DNA of 64,000 nucleotides from Phoronis australis (GCA_002633005.1 NMRA01000184.1:546328-610327); one strand, 5' to 3'; shown: positions 1 to 9,842, counted from the first letter of the stretch. A program made the numbers and translations. The notes: generated by a model not told the origin, from the sequence alone.

Positions 1-742
1 TTTTAAAATGTTCCATGAATGGCTATCATAAATTGGGAAAGTCAGGATTTTTGTGGAAAAAAAATCAAAAGTTGCATAAAATGAAAATGAAAAGTTCATT
101 TAGAAAACTAGCAGCATTTCACCTTGAATATAATCATAAAACATTTGGTTGTGTGTTGATGCCATTGTTTTTCGTATGACTTCCTATTTGCTAAATTATG
201 TGGTCGTGTTATCCAATTAATGGCAGATTGGTAGAAAGTCAAAAATCACGCTCAGTTTTTGATCATGAGAATGTGCTCCATTATGTCCACTTTCTGCCGT
301 CCCACAATATTGGCTGATTTGATTTCAGCAAACTGTTATTATTTCAGCTGACTGTTCAAAGGGTGAAATTGGCGTGTTTTGTGACAACTTGCCATCTATA
401 CTTGTAGTCGTGTAAATGGTGTTATTCATTCGCTTATTCTCTATCAGATCCATAACAGATGTCGTAAACTGACAAAATATCTTAACAAAATCCACGATTA
501 ACTTTTTGTCCACATAGATTTGCTGTTTTGTTTTCATCACACACCCATTTTTAATGAACATCTAGTTTTTGTCATAATTCTCAAGCAATTGTGTGCATCA
601 CAGTTTATGCCATTCCATCAACACTATTAGACAACTTTGCCTTTTTTATCTGCTGTTTGATTATTTTTTACTTATGCTATTCCTTTCAAAGAATTGAGTT
701 AAACATAATTTTTATGAAATACATTTTTTCTTTTCCTTTCAG
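1..742 (+). other. PIK3CA: Last intron of PIK3CA-like gene (partial)
   Basis: This is the 3' part of the intron before the terminal PIK3CA-like exon. It ends in a pyrimidine-rich stretch (about 725-740) followed by AG at 741-742, a good acceptor. The upstream kinase-domain exons, including the catalytic and activation loops, are not in this window. I see no further exon, repeat or conserved site in it. Confidence 0.8.
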
Positions 743-1010
743 CTTCATGGAGTTGTGCGGCAAGGCCTACTATGCACTGCGGAAGCATGCCAATATCTTC
801 ATCACTCTTTTCTCGCTCATGCTTTCCTGTGGTATCCCCGAGCTACAGAGTCTTGATGACATAGGTTACCTGCGTAAGACTCTCCAGGTGGATAATTCAG
901 AAGAGAGCGCTCTTCACTACTTTCAGCAACAATTTCATGAGGCATACGGTGGTGGGTGGACCACTAAGCTGGACTGGTTCTTTCACTACATCAAGCACAG
1001 AAACTCATAG
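743..1010 (+). CDS. PIK3CA: PI3-kinase p110-alpha-type catalytic subunit, terminal exon
   Basis: This exon encodes the last 88 complete residues of a class IA phosphatidylinositol 3-kinase catalytic subunit, the enzyme that phosphorylates PI(4,5)P2 to PIP3 at the plasma membrane together with a p85-type regulatory subunit. It covers the end of the kinase C-lobe: [15 protein letters not shown], then [17 protein letters not shown], then [20 protein letters not shown] and the stop TAG. The GGWTTK-x-DW-x-FH-x-IK tail is typical of p110-alpha; p110-beta and delta have a different ending, with Leu and Arg-Glu-Ser before WTTK. The WFF triplet sits where human p110-alpha has the membrane-contacting WIF motif. 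From memory, the exon aligns with the human C-terminus without gaps and ends at the same place. The exon begins with the third base of a codon, behind a good acceptor. The residue at the human H1047 position is Tyr. All upstream exons are outside the window. Confidence 0.93.
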
Positions 1011-1439
1011 CAGGAACCAGATTCTGACCAATTCATTCATTACATCAAACTTTGAAACTCAATGTAGGAACCAGACATAAACCGATTCATTCATTGCATC
1101 AAGCATGGGAGTTCATTGTCTGAATGAGGCATAGATTGCCGACTTGGGGCAGCATAACCCAAAAGGATTGGGTCCCATATTTATAAATGTCTTTTAAAGG
1201 TATCACCAGAGTACATAAACTGCCAAGTCACTGAATGAACTTATTTTCAATTTCCATCAATAACATTTGAGGATTCCTGGATTAAATACTTCCTAAATAC
1301 CCTAAAGTGGCTGTGTTGCTGAAATTGTACCCATTGTGCTGAAAACATACCCCTCATACATAATCAGCATTATAGCTGGTATCCTGAAACTAGGATTCTT
1401 TATCGCATTTTTATGCGCCCACATATTTATATCTGGGTG

Positions 1440-3010
1440 CATATTGTTGTTATCTCCGTCTGGGAGTCTGGCGTCAGCTCCTAAACCTCTTGCAGAATCT
1501 TGTCGAAATTTGGCAGGTGCGTTCCTATGGGGTTGATGACAGATGACGAGGAGTTTCTGACTGATCTGAATACTACTGTGCCCCCCAGTGGCAATTTTAG
1601 TTTTTTACGTTTGCCTGTTTATCTTCGGAGGTCCTTGATGGATTTTCATGAAATTCAGCAAAATAGGTTTTTAATAAGGAGGCGATGATGCGACTTCATT
1701 TTTCAATGGATTTCACACCGCCTTGTGGCCGTTTTTGTTATTTTTATGTCCGTTCTCTGGTGTCCGCCTCTCTGCCATACTGCCCAAAGGATCATTATGA
1801 AAATTTACAGATGTATTCCTGATGAGAAGGCCTCGACTGACATTGACTTTCGGACGGGTCTGACTACTGTGTCGCCCCCTAGTGGTGATTTTGTGTTTTT
1901 TGCATTTGCAACCAAATCTCCTTAACCCTTTGAAGGAGCTTTGTGAAATTTGAAAGATATATTCCTATGGAGCCAACGACAAACTGTAACGAATGTTGAA
2001 CTGATCCAAATACCACTGTGCCCCCTAGTGGCAAAATGTTTTTTACATTTGCCTCTCTATCTTCAGTGTTCATAAATGTATTTTCATGAAATTCGGCTGA
2101 TATGGTTCTATTACCGGTAAGTAAACGACAAAAATGTCTTCCCATTTTCGGACAGATTTGATGTTTTCTGCGCCCACCCGGTAGCCATTTTTTTGATATT
2201 TTTGTATCAGTTATCTGTCTGCCATACTTTTTAACTGATCATTATGAAAATTTATAGGTATGTTCCCAATAAGGTCATGACTGATGTTGACTTTCTGACT
2301 ACTGTGTCACTGCCTAGTGGCCATTTTGTTTTTTTTTTACGTCTGCTGCGGAATTTGAAGGAGCTTTGTAAATTCGCTAACAACAAACAGTAACAAGTGT
2401 CGAACTGATCCAAATACCACTGTCTCCTAGCAGCAAAATGTTTTTGTTTACATTTACCTCTGTATCTTCGGAGTTTGTTAATGTATTTTCATGAAATTCC
2501 GCAAATAGGTTTCTATTGAGGAGACGACAACGCCTTCCCTTCGGACAGATTTAATGTTTTCTGCACCACCTGGTGGCCATTTAAAAAGTTTTTGGCGTCT
2601 GCCTTTTTTCCAAACCTCTCAAAGGATCATTATGGAAATTGGCGATTGTGTTCCTGATCGGAAGACCCCGGCTGACATTGTTTTTCTGATAGTTTCGAAT
2701 ATTCTGGCGTTCCCTAGGGACAATTTTTTCATTTTTTTGCATCTATGGCTTTGTCTCCATAACCCTCTTTGAAGGATCTTTGCAAAATTTGGCAGATGGT
2801 CTCCTAAAGAGATGGCAACAGATGAGGATGAGTTTCAGATCAATCGGACTATATCTGTTTGCCCTAGTGTCAATTGATTTTTTACATTTGCCTCTATTTC
2901 ATAGGAATTCCTTTGCTTATTTTCATGAAAATTGGCAAATAGTTGTGTATTACAGAGATGGCGCCTCCTTAATTCAGACAGGTTTGTCGCATTCTGCGCC
3001 ATTTTTATGA
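1440..3010. repeat. Degenerate tandem array, unit about 145 bp, about 11 copies
   Basis: Two landmarks alternate at regular spacing. One is a GATCATTATGAAAATT-like box (for example near 1496, 1634, 1790, 1935, 2073, 2235, 2475, 2622, 2772 and 2915). The other is a CCCCCTAGTGGC-like box followed by a T-rich run (near 1578, 1718, 1870, 2020, 2169, 2305, 2420, 2562 and 2705). Both recur about every 140-150 bp. A higher-order period of about 430 bp (three units) is suggested by the shared ACATTTGCCTCTCTATCTTC segment near 1600, 2045, 2450 and 2885. The copies are diverged and carry stops in all frames, so the short open frames here are by-products. I do not recognise a named satellite family. Confidence 0.8.
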
Positions 3011-3904
3011 TACTAAAAACACATACACCGTTTGCGGTGCTGTCGTGGGTGCTCTGTACGAAAATTCTTGAGTCATTCTCCTTCTTGGCCAAGCTTCTTG
3101 AATAGCATTGCATTTTGTGTCCAACATCTTGCCATCTAAGGACTCTCTGTGTTTTATTTAAACTTTTGATATCAAATAGTTATCGCTGTAGTTTTCTGTA
3201 CTTGTCATTTTTGTACACGTCTTAAGGATTGTGTTGAAGGCTATGATTCATGTTTGTAAATCACACCCTGCATCATTGTGATGCCATTTTGTTAAATAAC
3301 GTAACAAGCTGGACATTTCTTTGGTTCCAGATTATAACATGTCAGTTTCTCTTTCTGTATTGCAATGTGTCCTCAATTCACTTGCCACGGGAATATATGG
3401 CATTTTTATTGATATATTCCTAGAACTACAGAGTGGTTGAGGGACTGAACAGTGAGAGTATTTGTTATTTCATATTCATTATTCATTCATCACATGATTT
3501 CATATTTTGCCATTTCATTGCCTACAATTTTCTGTTTGTTCATTTGAATTCATTTTGATTTCCATTTACTAAACCTTTAGTCTGAGATAGAAATTTTCAT
3601 GTTTTGTATGTCAGCAATTTTGACGATACCCAATATCTCACGATTTTTAGTATTTTATCAAAATCATGTCTTATTGAAAACTTGCTGTTTAGTCAGAGGT
3701 GTTTTACTGGATAAGACACTTTCACAATTATTGCAATTGATTATGCTTCTTTTTTGTTGTACCAAATGTACTTAATTTATTGAAAAGGTAAAAACATTGT
3801 TAAGATGGTGTAAACGTAAAACCTGCTTTGGCTGGAGTTGGGTGGTATTCCTTTAAGTAGAAAGAGGTTTGGTGATCATATACTGTGGTGACACCTGTAA
3901 CTGT

Positions 3905-3988
3905 GTTCATGTTTGGTTCACAGTGTGAACAGAAACACTACTTGTCGTATTTAGAACTGATTCATGTTTGGTTCACATTGTGAACAGG
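3905..3988. promoter_or_regulatory. Two copies of a palindromic GTTCACA-N-TGTGAAC motif
   Basis: A segment reading TTCATGTTTGGTTCACA appears twice, about 56 bp apart. Each copy contains a 15-bp palindrome, GTTCACAGTGTGAAC and then GTTCACATTGTGAAC, differing only at the central base. Facing TGTGAA half-sites resemble dimeric transcription-factor sites, for example of T-box type, but no factor can be assigned. It could also be a decayed small duplication. Confidence 0.3.
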
Positions 3989-4138
3989 TTTTGTTCATTT
4001 TATTCAGCTGAAATGCCAGTATCTGTGCATTTGTGTTTGATCCAGTTGGTGTTTGCAGGACTGTGATATTTCTTTTATTATGGTAAAGGGTAATAGTGGA
4101 ATGAGTCATTCATGCAAGATTCAGGCGAAATGTGACTG

Positions 4139-4311
4139 GCCAATAGTATTCAGTGTTGATTAATTTGAATGTTCAACAGCCAATCACGACCGGTAATACT
4201 AGTTTGTGATTCGCCGACGCATACACAACAGCCAATCACAGAGTGGTATTTATCATCACATATTTTGTACAATCTCTAGCACCACATAGCATGGTTAAGT
4301 AATTATAAAAC
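4139..4311 (+). promoter_or_regulatory. Possible promoter: three CCAAT boxes and a TATA-like box
   Basis: Three CCAAT boxes lie close together (near 4139, 4177 and 4233). The last two sit inside a repeated CAACAGCCAATCAC. They are followed by a TTATAAAAC element near 4303-4311. The order and spacing are those of a CCAAT/TATA promoter reading to the right. No convincing coding exon follows within 1 kb, so it could drive a non-coding transcript or be coincidental. If it is real, the PIK3CA transcript probably ends before it. Confidence 0.25.
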
Positions 4312-4756
4312 GAGAGAGATGAATGGGCTTGACAGTCAAGGGACTTTTTAGCTATTGTTTAGGATTTTAGTCTTTAAAATCTGTATGTTTTAGTTTTGCC
4401 TTTTTGTCCTGCACCTTAAACTTTTGTCTTATTCTCTATAAAAATAGATTTAGGTGTTGTTTATGAATCTCGCGTATAAGCTACACATAGGGTAATTTAG
4501 CATTTTTGCTTTATGCGTTTTTTTCTTAAAAAAATGATGGAACCTATAGCGTCATTCTTTTCTATCCACCTTTTTCAGCATAGGAAAGCTTTGGAATATT
4601 TTTGTTATTTTGTTTGTCAGTTAGGTTACATTCACTTTTTTCGTATGTCTTGTTAAGTTTTGCAAACTTGAAGCCTATCCATAATAGGTTGAAGCAAGTG
4701 TTTTTGAAAGCTGTTATACTATAGTACTACTGTTGGCTGTGGACACTAGTTAGGTG

Positions 4757-5036
4757 GCCGTGGTTGGGTGACCGTGGTTATTAGTGACCATGGTTGGGTG
4801 ACCGTGGTTATTAGTGACCATGGTTGGGTGACCGTGGTTATTAGTGACCATGGTTGGGTGACCGTGGTTATTAGTGACCATGGGTGGGTGACTGTGGTTG
4901 TTTGTGACCTTGGGTGGGTGACTATGGTTGTTTGTGACCATGATTAGTTGACTTTGGTTGTTTGTGACCATGGTTGGATGATCGTAGTTGTTTGTATCCA
5001 TGCGTGGATGACCGTGGTTGTTGGTAACCATGTTGG
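4757..5036. repeat. 30-bp minisatellite, about 9 copies
   Basis: The unit ACCATGGTTGGGTGACCGTG plus GTTATTAGTG repeats with an exact 30-bp step (starts near 4787, 4817, 4847, 4877, 4907, 4937, 4967, 4997 and 5027). Copies on the left are nearly identical and those on the right are more diverged. Each unit is itself built of two related halves of about 15 bp. The minus strand stays open across it only because the unit length is a multiple of three. Confidence 0.9.
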
Positions 5037-5153
5037 TACCAATAATGCTGTTTCACCAACTATTGACCAGTTATGTTAAGCATAGTCAAGGCATTGGGCC
5101 ACATTTTATTCATGGACAGTACTCATGCACTCTTGTTTGTTGTTAAATCATTA

Positions 5154-5159
5154 AATAAA
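5154..5159 (+). terminator. Candidate poly(A) signal AATAAA
   Basis: A canonical AATAAA is followed 15-45 bases later by a GT-rich stretch (TTGGTGTTTGCATTG), the usual arrangement of a cleavage and polyadenylation site. It is the first AATAAA I noticed downstream of the PIK3CA stop on the plus strand. Assignment to PIK3CA is an inference. Confidence 0.4.
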
Positions 5160-5591
5160 AACATACTTTTGCACTTGGTGTTTGCATTGATTGAATGTTT
5201 TACGTTTCTATGGTTGTAGCATTCTGCTATCTCTTTTGCAATCTCTCTCCACAATCTGCACTAGCAGTCATCAGATGGCAGCACAGTCTTTCGCATCCCC
5301 AACGGCTGCATGTTAACTTGGCTGGTCTGCAACTTATCACTTTCCGGCCCGCCTAACGATTTTGAGCGTCTCGCGATCCCATGTTAGCAAGCCATATGCT
5401 TTTGTTAGGCTAATAACTACCTTCGGTATTTTTTGAATTAGCCTGTTCGAAAAACACCTAAAGCAAGCACGAAGTGCGACATTGTTGTTTTTGCCATAAC
5501 TAAACTTGGTCGTTACTTTTGTTGCAATGGCTTAGAAATTTTGGGAGGGCTGAGACAATGAAAGCTTACGAATCGGTTAATAAGTACGCAT

Positions 5592-5742
5592 CAGTGGTGG
5601 ATTTAGAGGGGGGCCAAGGGTGCCATGCCCCCCCCCCTAAAATTCGCCATTTGGCTGTTCGGGGCTGTGAATGTCTGATGGGGAAAATCCTGGCAAATAC
5701 TCTGCCCTACCCCCTTAACTCAAAATCCTGGATCCGCCCCTG
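5592..5742. mobile_element. hAT-like MITE, 151 bp
   Basis: The ends read CAGTGGTGGATTTAGAG on the left and, reverse-complemented, CAGGGGCGGATCCAGGATTT on the right. CAG-x-GG-x-GGAT terminal inverted repeats of this form are common in hAT-type elements. The interior is C/G-tract rich and non-coding. CGCAT directly flanks both ends (5587-5591 and 5743-5747), part of what may have been an 8-bp hAT target duplication. It lies inside an accidental 165-codon open frame that is not a gene. Confidence 0.6.
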
Positions 5743-5747
5743 CGCAT

Positions 5748-8465
5748 GGATTACACTAAACTATCGAAAATCACATCAGGTGATCCATGAAAGCGGCCTC
5801 TCCAACATTTTCACCAGACTACAGAAATATTTTCAATTGCGAGTTGTCAAGAAACAGTCCATAAATCACAATCTCCATGAATTTGCGTTTTTTGCCGGCA
5901 GTGTTCACCTGTTCAACTGTGGCAACTATTTTGTTTGTGCTCCCTTAGAAATTAAAAAAAAAAATGAAAATAGAAAATTACATTTGTCTCTCATGCTCTC
6001 CCGGTCAATACTCTGATGAGTACATTTCGCCAATCTGAAAAAAGACTCGACAACTAATTAATGACCTACAATTAACTCAAAGGGCACAGTTTGCCTCTTA
6101 ATTATTATGTTGTGTTGTCATGTGACGGTTCAGCATGTACAGGTTTTCTTTTGTCTTCATAGAGTATTTTTGACAATTAAAAGCTTACCTTGTAAAACAT
6201 TGATGAGTGCTTTAGTGAACTTAGATGCAGTCTGACATTAGGAAATCTATCCGACCCCCACCCCCCACCCTAAACAACAAACTGCACTAGATAATTTTTG
6301 CCAATCTGAGACAACCTTTCAAGAAATTGCCCTTTTGGTGAATTTTGACTTAGGTTGGTGAAATTCCGGCAGTTCGAAATCGTTTTGCAACCTCTAGAAA
6401 CATGGGCACACGTGTTTCAACAAGCGATTTTGAAAATGTCTACCATCTGATGCCTTAAAACGTACCTTAAGGCTCCTGGAACTTGAAAAACAGACTAAAC
6501 TGAATTATTCAAAGTGGTTCTCTGCCACTGTAACAGAATTCAGAGTGCTCAAGTATTTTCACGGTTTGCGCGTAAAAATTTTGAATTTCTGTTAATGTCA
6601 AAGAATTTTTGTTTTTGTTTCAAATTTTAAGAAAGATCTGTCATCTGTTATCACTTCGTTGATTTTTCTCGCACAAAGCAAATCACGTTTCCTTATCTGG
6701 TATGGCAAGACCTAAGCGTAGAAAATTTCTCTTACACGGAAAATGTGATTTGTGACATTGGATGTAAACGAATTTTTGACTTCATGCAGCAGCCGGATTA
6801 AGAGGCAATTGATGTTTAGTTACACAGGTATCGTAAGATTTAAATATATTCTAAAACGTACTTGGAATTCTCTTTAGGAAATCTCTTGGTTTGCTGGCTT
6901 GCCTCCTACTGTGGTATCAACATCAGATTCGGAGTGCAATCTCACATGATATTCTGATGTTAAAGATGCTATGTCTCATTAAAACCGTGAATATTTAAAT
7001 GTGTAGCAAGCGCTACCTTGTGACTACCTGAAGAACTGTGTGCACTAGTATAATCAGGAAAAAAACAATATTTAAATAAATTACGGTTTTAAAAAACACA
7101 ACTGAAACACTTAAAAACAAGTGTGACCATACAGAAAACCCCAGTAATTCCAAATTTTACGCAGCCGTTTTTTGATTGTGAAACGAACAAATAATAAAAA
7201 CTGTGTTTTGTTCCGTTAGGGTAACGATGACATGTTACCATACTCATATACATAAAAAATAGTCTTGCAAAATGAGACTTTCGCGAGATTGTAATGTTAA
7301 TTGGTTCTCGGATGGTTTCCGGCTCACCGGAAGATAAGGAGGTTGTTTGCTTAACTAGCACTTCATTTGCATATAAACAATTTAATGAAACAGAGCATCT
7401 TTTTAAAATATCTATCTTGTCACTCAGCTCATTGTCGAATGACTGTGAGTGCATGCCCGCACTTATAAGTGGGAGGAAGATTAGAAACTATATGTTGACT
7501 ACAGAGTTTTTACTTCGCGCGTATTTAAAAAATCGTGAATTTTGTGTGATTTTTGTGGAAATTCCCTCACAGGGGTTGTGAATGACTGTTTGGTATTGTT
7601 TAAATATATTTTTGACGAGCTTTCGCGTTCCATGCCTCTTCAAGATTGACCCTAGATACCGGTAATAAAGTGGAATTAATATGCCTCACTATCCAACATA
7701 GACAAAATTATAATAGAAGTTTTCGAGACAATATTTCGTTTACTCAGTTCTAATGATGTCATTTCTCCATATTTCACAGCCCGCGGCAGGAGTTTTTACG
7801 GTACTATTATATACCCCTAACGTGTGATTTCGGCTGTACATCTTTTTGAGACCCTAACAGTGAAATACTCCCCTGAAAATGATAATCATGACCTGAACAC
7901 ATAAGTGTGTTTAGACCTTAACGATCTAAAGTCACCTTTCTCATAAAGCACCAGGTTTCTGCCACCCAGGGGTCAGTCCCCTAAACACCAAAATCTGCTC
8001 ACCCATAGCGGGGAGGGGGTGGCATTAGAAGAGACCTGAAGTTTGGGAGCAAATTTTTGATGAAATCGAGTTAGTTTTATCTGTACGTTCTATTTCCGTT
8101 ACCAACTTTTAAGTTGGTAACTTAATAGTCACCAGGTAATGCGCACAAGCGCCAGCTTTGATATAATGATACAAGGAATATAAATATTTTTAAATGTAGG
8201 CTTGCTATGGTCCAAAGATGATTGAAATATTAAGTACTGGCTTAAAGTTAATACAGTATTAACCTCCTGAAAATTAAGTTCAAAATACATATTTAAATAC
8301 TTTGTTTAGTTATACTACTTAACAAAGATTGATCTTTGGACCGCTGCACCTGTACTAATGAACAACCACAAAACAAATGAACAAAAAATTCAATACTTTC
8401 TCTTCAACATGTAATCTGTTTGGATATTGTTCATTTGATGATGATGTATGTGAGTACATCGAAAT
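5748..8465. other. Intergenic, no recognised gene
   Basis: AT-rich DNA without convincing exons. Open frames of 95-121 codons overlap on opposite strands near 7089-7581, have ordinary AT-rich composition and resemble nothing I know. A TTTCGCGAGATT motif occurs near 7279 and again near 16627. TCGCGAGA-type motifs can act in promoters, but no gene start is visible at either place. Confidence 0.5.
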
Positions 8466-8720
8466 ATGTCGGAACGTGAATATCTTGCTCAATTTATTAA
8501 CATTATCTTCAGTGACAACATGTCATATTCTGTTTACGAAAATTTTGCATCATCGTTTCACTCCACCAACGGGCAGTCTGGAGTGCTGTAGGCACCGTCA
8601 CCATCTTGCAAACATCGTGGAGATAGGCAAGTTCTATATCCTGAAACTGACCGTCGTTTCGTCATAACTACAAGGACTGGCACTGGTATCACAAAACAAG
8701 AAATTCCGACGCAAGGATAA
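8466..8720 (+). pseudogene. Two abutting in-frame ORFs broken by one TAG (possible decayed gene)
   Basis: A frame opens at ATG 8466 with MSEREYLAQFINIIF, runs 41 codons to TAG at 8589, then continues in the same frame for 42 more codons (including RQVLYPETDRRFVITTRTG) to TAA at 8718. Both halves have protein-like composition and are somewhat richer in GC than their surroundings. That would fit a small gene with one nonsense change, or an exon read in the wrong extent. A stop (TGA 8460) precedes the ATG. I recognise no family. Chance is a real alternative, since 85 codons with one stop is not rare. Confidence 0.2.
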
Positions 8721-8889
8721 GGTTTAACATTTCAATTGCTTTCGAAGGCGCTGTTGACTTAGTGTGCAGAGTTAAACAGTTCCCAGCTCAGTTTCAAGGC
8801 CCCATTGCTGGCGTAATCTTTGGGCTAGAATCGAACTGAGACTTTCCAATCTTTCTTATACACTAAAATTCTGCCAAAAAACCTATACA

Positions 8890-9165
8890 ATGACGAAACA
8901 AGTTCGAATGGTCGGCCCGTACAGTACTCGCACACGACTCAAGTTGTACCGAAGACCAGCTGTGCCCATGATGGCGTGGGTTCCGCTTACCCTACTGCCA
9001 CCAATATACATAACAAAATACGTCAAGGAAAAGAGGAAATATTCTGAAACTTTCGCCAGAATCTTCCCAACAGATATCCCGTATTGTAACCCGCCGTGGC
9101 GTAATTGGAAAGACAACCATAAGTTTAATTATAAAAAGAAAGGTTTTAATGATTGTTTTAAATAA
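8890..9165 (+). CDS. Small hypothetical protein, one predicted membrane segment (91 aa)
   Basis: An intronless frame of 91 codons starts at ATG 8890 and ends at TAA 9163-9165. The N-terminus is basic (TRTRLKLYRR), followed by a hydrophobic stretch of about 20 residues (MMAWVPLTLLPPIYI), a strongly basic segment (KYVKEKRKY), an aromatic/proline region (IFPTDIPYCNPPW) and a Lys/Asn-rich tail. A basic N-terminus with a single span and a charged follow-on is typical of small mitochondrial inner-membrane proteins, but I cannot place it in a family. The first 70 codons are GC-richer than the flanks. An AATAAA overlaps the stop codon. The opposite strand is also open over most of it, so coding status is not certain. 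It could be a compact gene, a retrocopy or chance. Confidence 0.4.
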   Translation: MTKQVRMVGPYSTRTRLKLYRRPAVPMMAWVPLTLLPPIYITKYVKEKRKYSETFARIFPTDIPYCNPPWRNWKDNHKFNYKKKGFNDCFK

Positions 9166-9166
9166 A
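9161..9166 (+). terminator. AATAAA overlapping the stop of the 91-aa ORF
   Basis: A canonical poly(A) signal overlaps the TAA stop of the 8890-9165 frame. That would give an mRNA with almost no 3' UTR if the frame is a gene. Confidence 0.3.
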
Positions 9167-9415
9167 TTAATCCAATTATGATTTTAACATCTTAAGGAAG
9201 AAGTGGACATGTTCATATTTGGAATAATGCCAGAAGCCGTTGCACGCCTGTCTCCTGTCATAAAATAGACATACTGTTTGACTAAAGACGGCGTAAAATG
9301 AGCCAACTGCCATGTTAAATACATGTATTTTTGTGCAACATATCTTTGTTTCGCTAATTACCACACACTTTATGGACAGCCCCTACGCACCGCCTCTACG
9401 CACCAGAAAGTTCAA

Positions 9416-9491
9416 GAACCTCAGCTGGGAATCGAACCACAGGCCTGTAGATTGCCGGTCTGGCGCTCTTACCAATGAGTTACTGAGGACC
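9416..9491 (-). mobile_element. tRNA-like SINE head (minus strand)
   Basis: On the minus strand the sequence has a good pol III B box (GGTTCGATTCC), an A-box-like segment (AACTCATTGGTAAGAGC) and ends (TCCTCAG with CTGAGGT) that can pair like an acceptor stem over 76 bp. The D and anticodon stems are poor, so a tRNA-derived SINE or tRNA pseudogene is more likely than a working tRNA. A related plus-strand sequence lies at 9602-9660. Confidence 0.55.
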
Positions 9492-9497
9492 CAACAT

Positions 9498-9842
9498 CTG
9501 TGCAATTACTGTTTGCACCCAACAGTTATGTCATACATCCCATAAACGACGTTTCCCCGTTTCGCACGAGATTTGGACCATTATATAATCAATTTACCAT
9601 AGCACTCGACCGGCAATCTAGAGACCAGTGGTTCGATTCCCAGTTGGGGTTCCTGATTTTTCTGTGTTTATTTGATATATTTCACTATTGGCCAATCTCA
9701 GTGTATATATATTTACTATATCTAATTAACATATACTGGTAAATTGTTGACTATATAACTGTTCAAATCTCGTGTGCAAAAGGCGAAACTCCGCTCAAGG
9801 AATGTATGACATAACAGGTGGCTGCAAACAGTAATTGTACAG
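9498..9842. repeat. Large imperfect inverted repeat with arms of about 105 bp
   Basis: The left arm (about 9498-9601) is the reverse complement of the right arm (about 9734-9842). Shared blocks include GCAAACAGTAATTG, GTATGACATAAC, CAAATCTCG and GGTAAATTG. The spacer holds a plus-strand tRNA-like sequence. This looks like two related tRNA-derived elements placed head to head, or a foldback element carrying a SINE. Arm identity is high near the outer ends and lower inward, with small indels. Confidence 0.65.
9602..9660 (+). mobile_element. tRNA-like SINE fragment (plus strand)
   Basis: It contains GACCGGCAATCTA and GTGGTTCGATTCCCAG followed by GGTTCCTGA and TTTTTCTG. The minus-strand copy at 9416-9491 shares the same blocks, including the sequence just after the B box. 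The A box is decayed. Both appear to belong to one SINE family. Confidence 0.5.

Larger units (their letters stand above)
1011..5175 (+). other. Probable 3' UTR / downstream region of PIK3CA
   Basis: No coding exon is visible between the PIK3CA stop and about 5.18 kb. I noticed no canonical AATAAA before 5154-5159, although an ATTAAA lies at about 1281, so the 3' UTR may be about 4.1 kb long or may stop earlier. The stretch contains a 145-bp degenerate tandem array (about 1440-3010), a duplicated palindromic motif (about 3905-3988), a CCAAT/TATA-like cluster (about 4139-4311) and a 30-bp minisatellite (about 4757-5036). The region at 3010-3900 is AT-rich with nothing recognisable. UTR status is inferred, because no transcript evidence can be seen. 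Confidence 0.5.

Noticed and set aside
1336-3113. Several 62-92 codon frames on both strands
   Set aside because: They lie in the degenerate 145-bp tandem array and do not keep the same frame from unit to unit.
4750-5031. 93-codon minus-strand frame with MVTNNHGHP repeats
   Set aside because: It is the translation of a 30-bp minisatellite whose unit is a multiple of three, so it stays open without selection.
5519-6016. 165-codon open frame on the plus strand
   Set aside because: It spans a hAT-like MITE with C/G tracts and has no domain or splice context. The length is explained by low stop density in the insert.
9416-9491. Functional tRNA gene
   Set aside because: The B box is good, but the D and anticodon stems are weak and a related copy sits nearby, so a SINE head is more likely.
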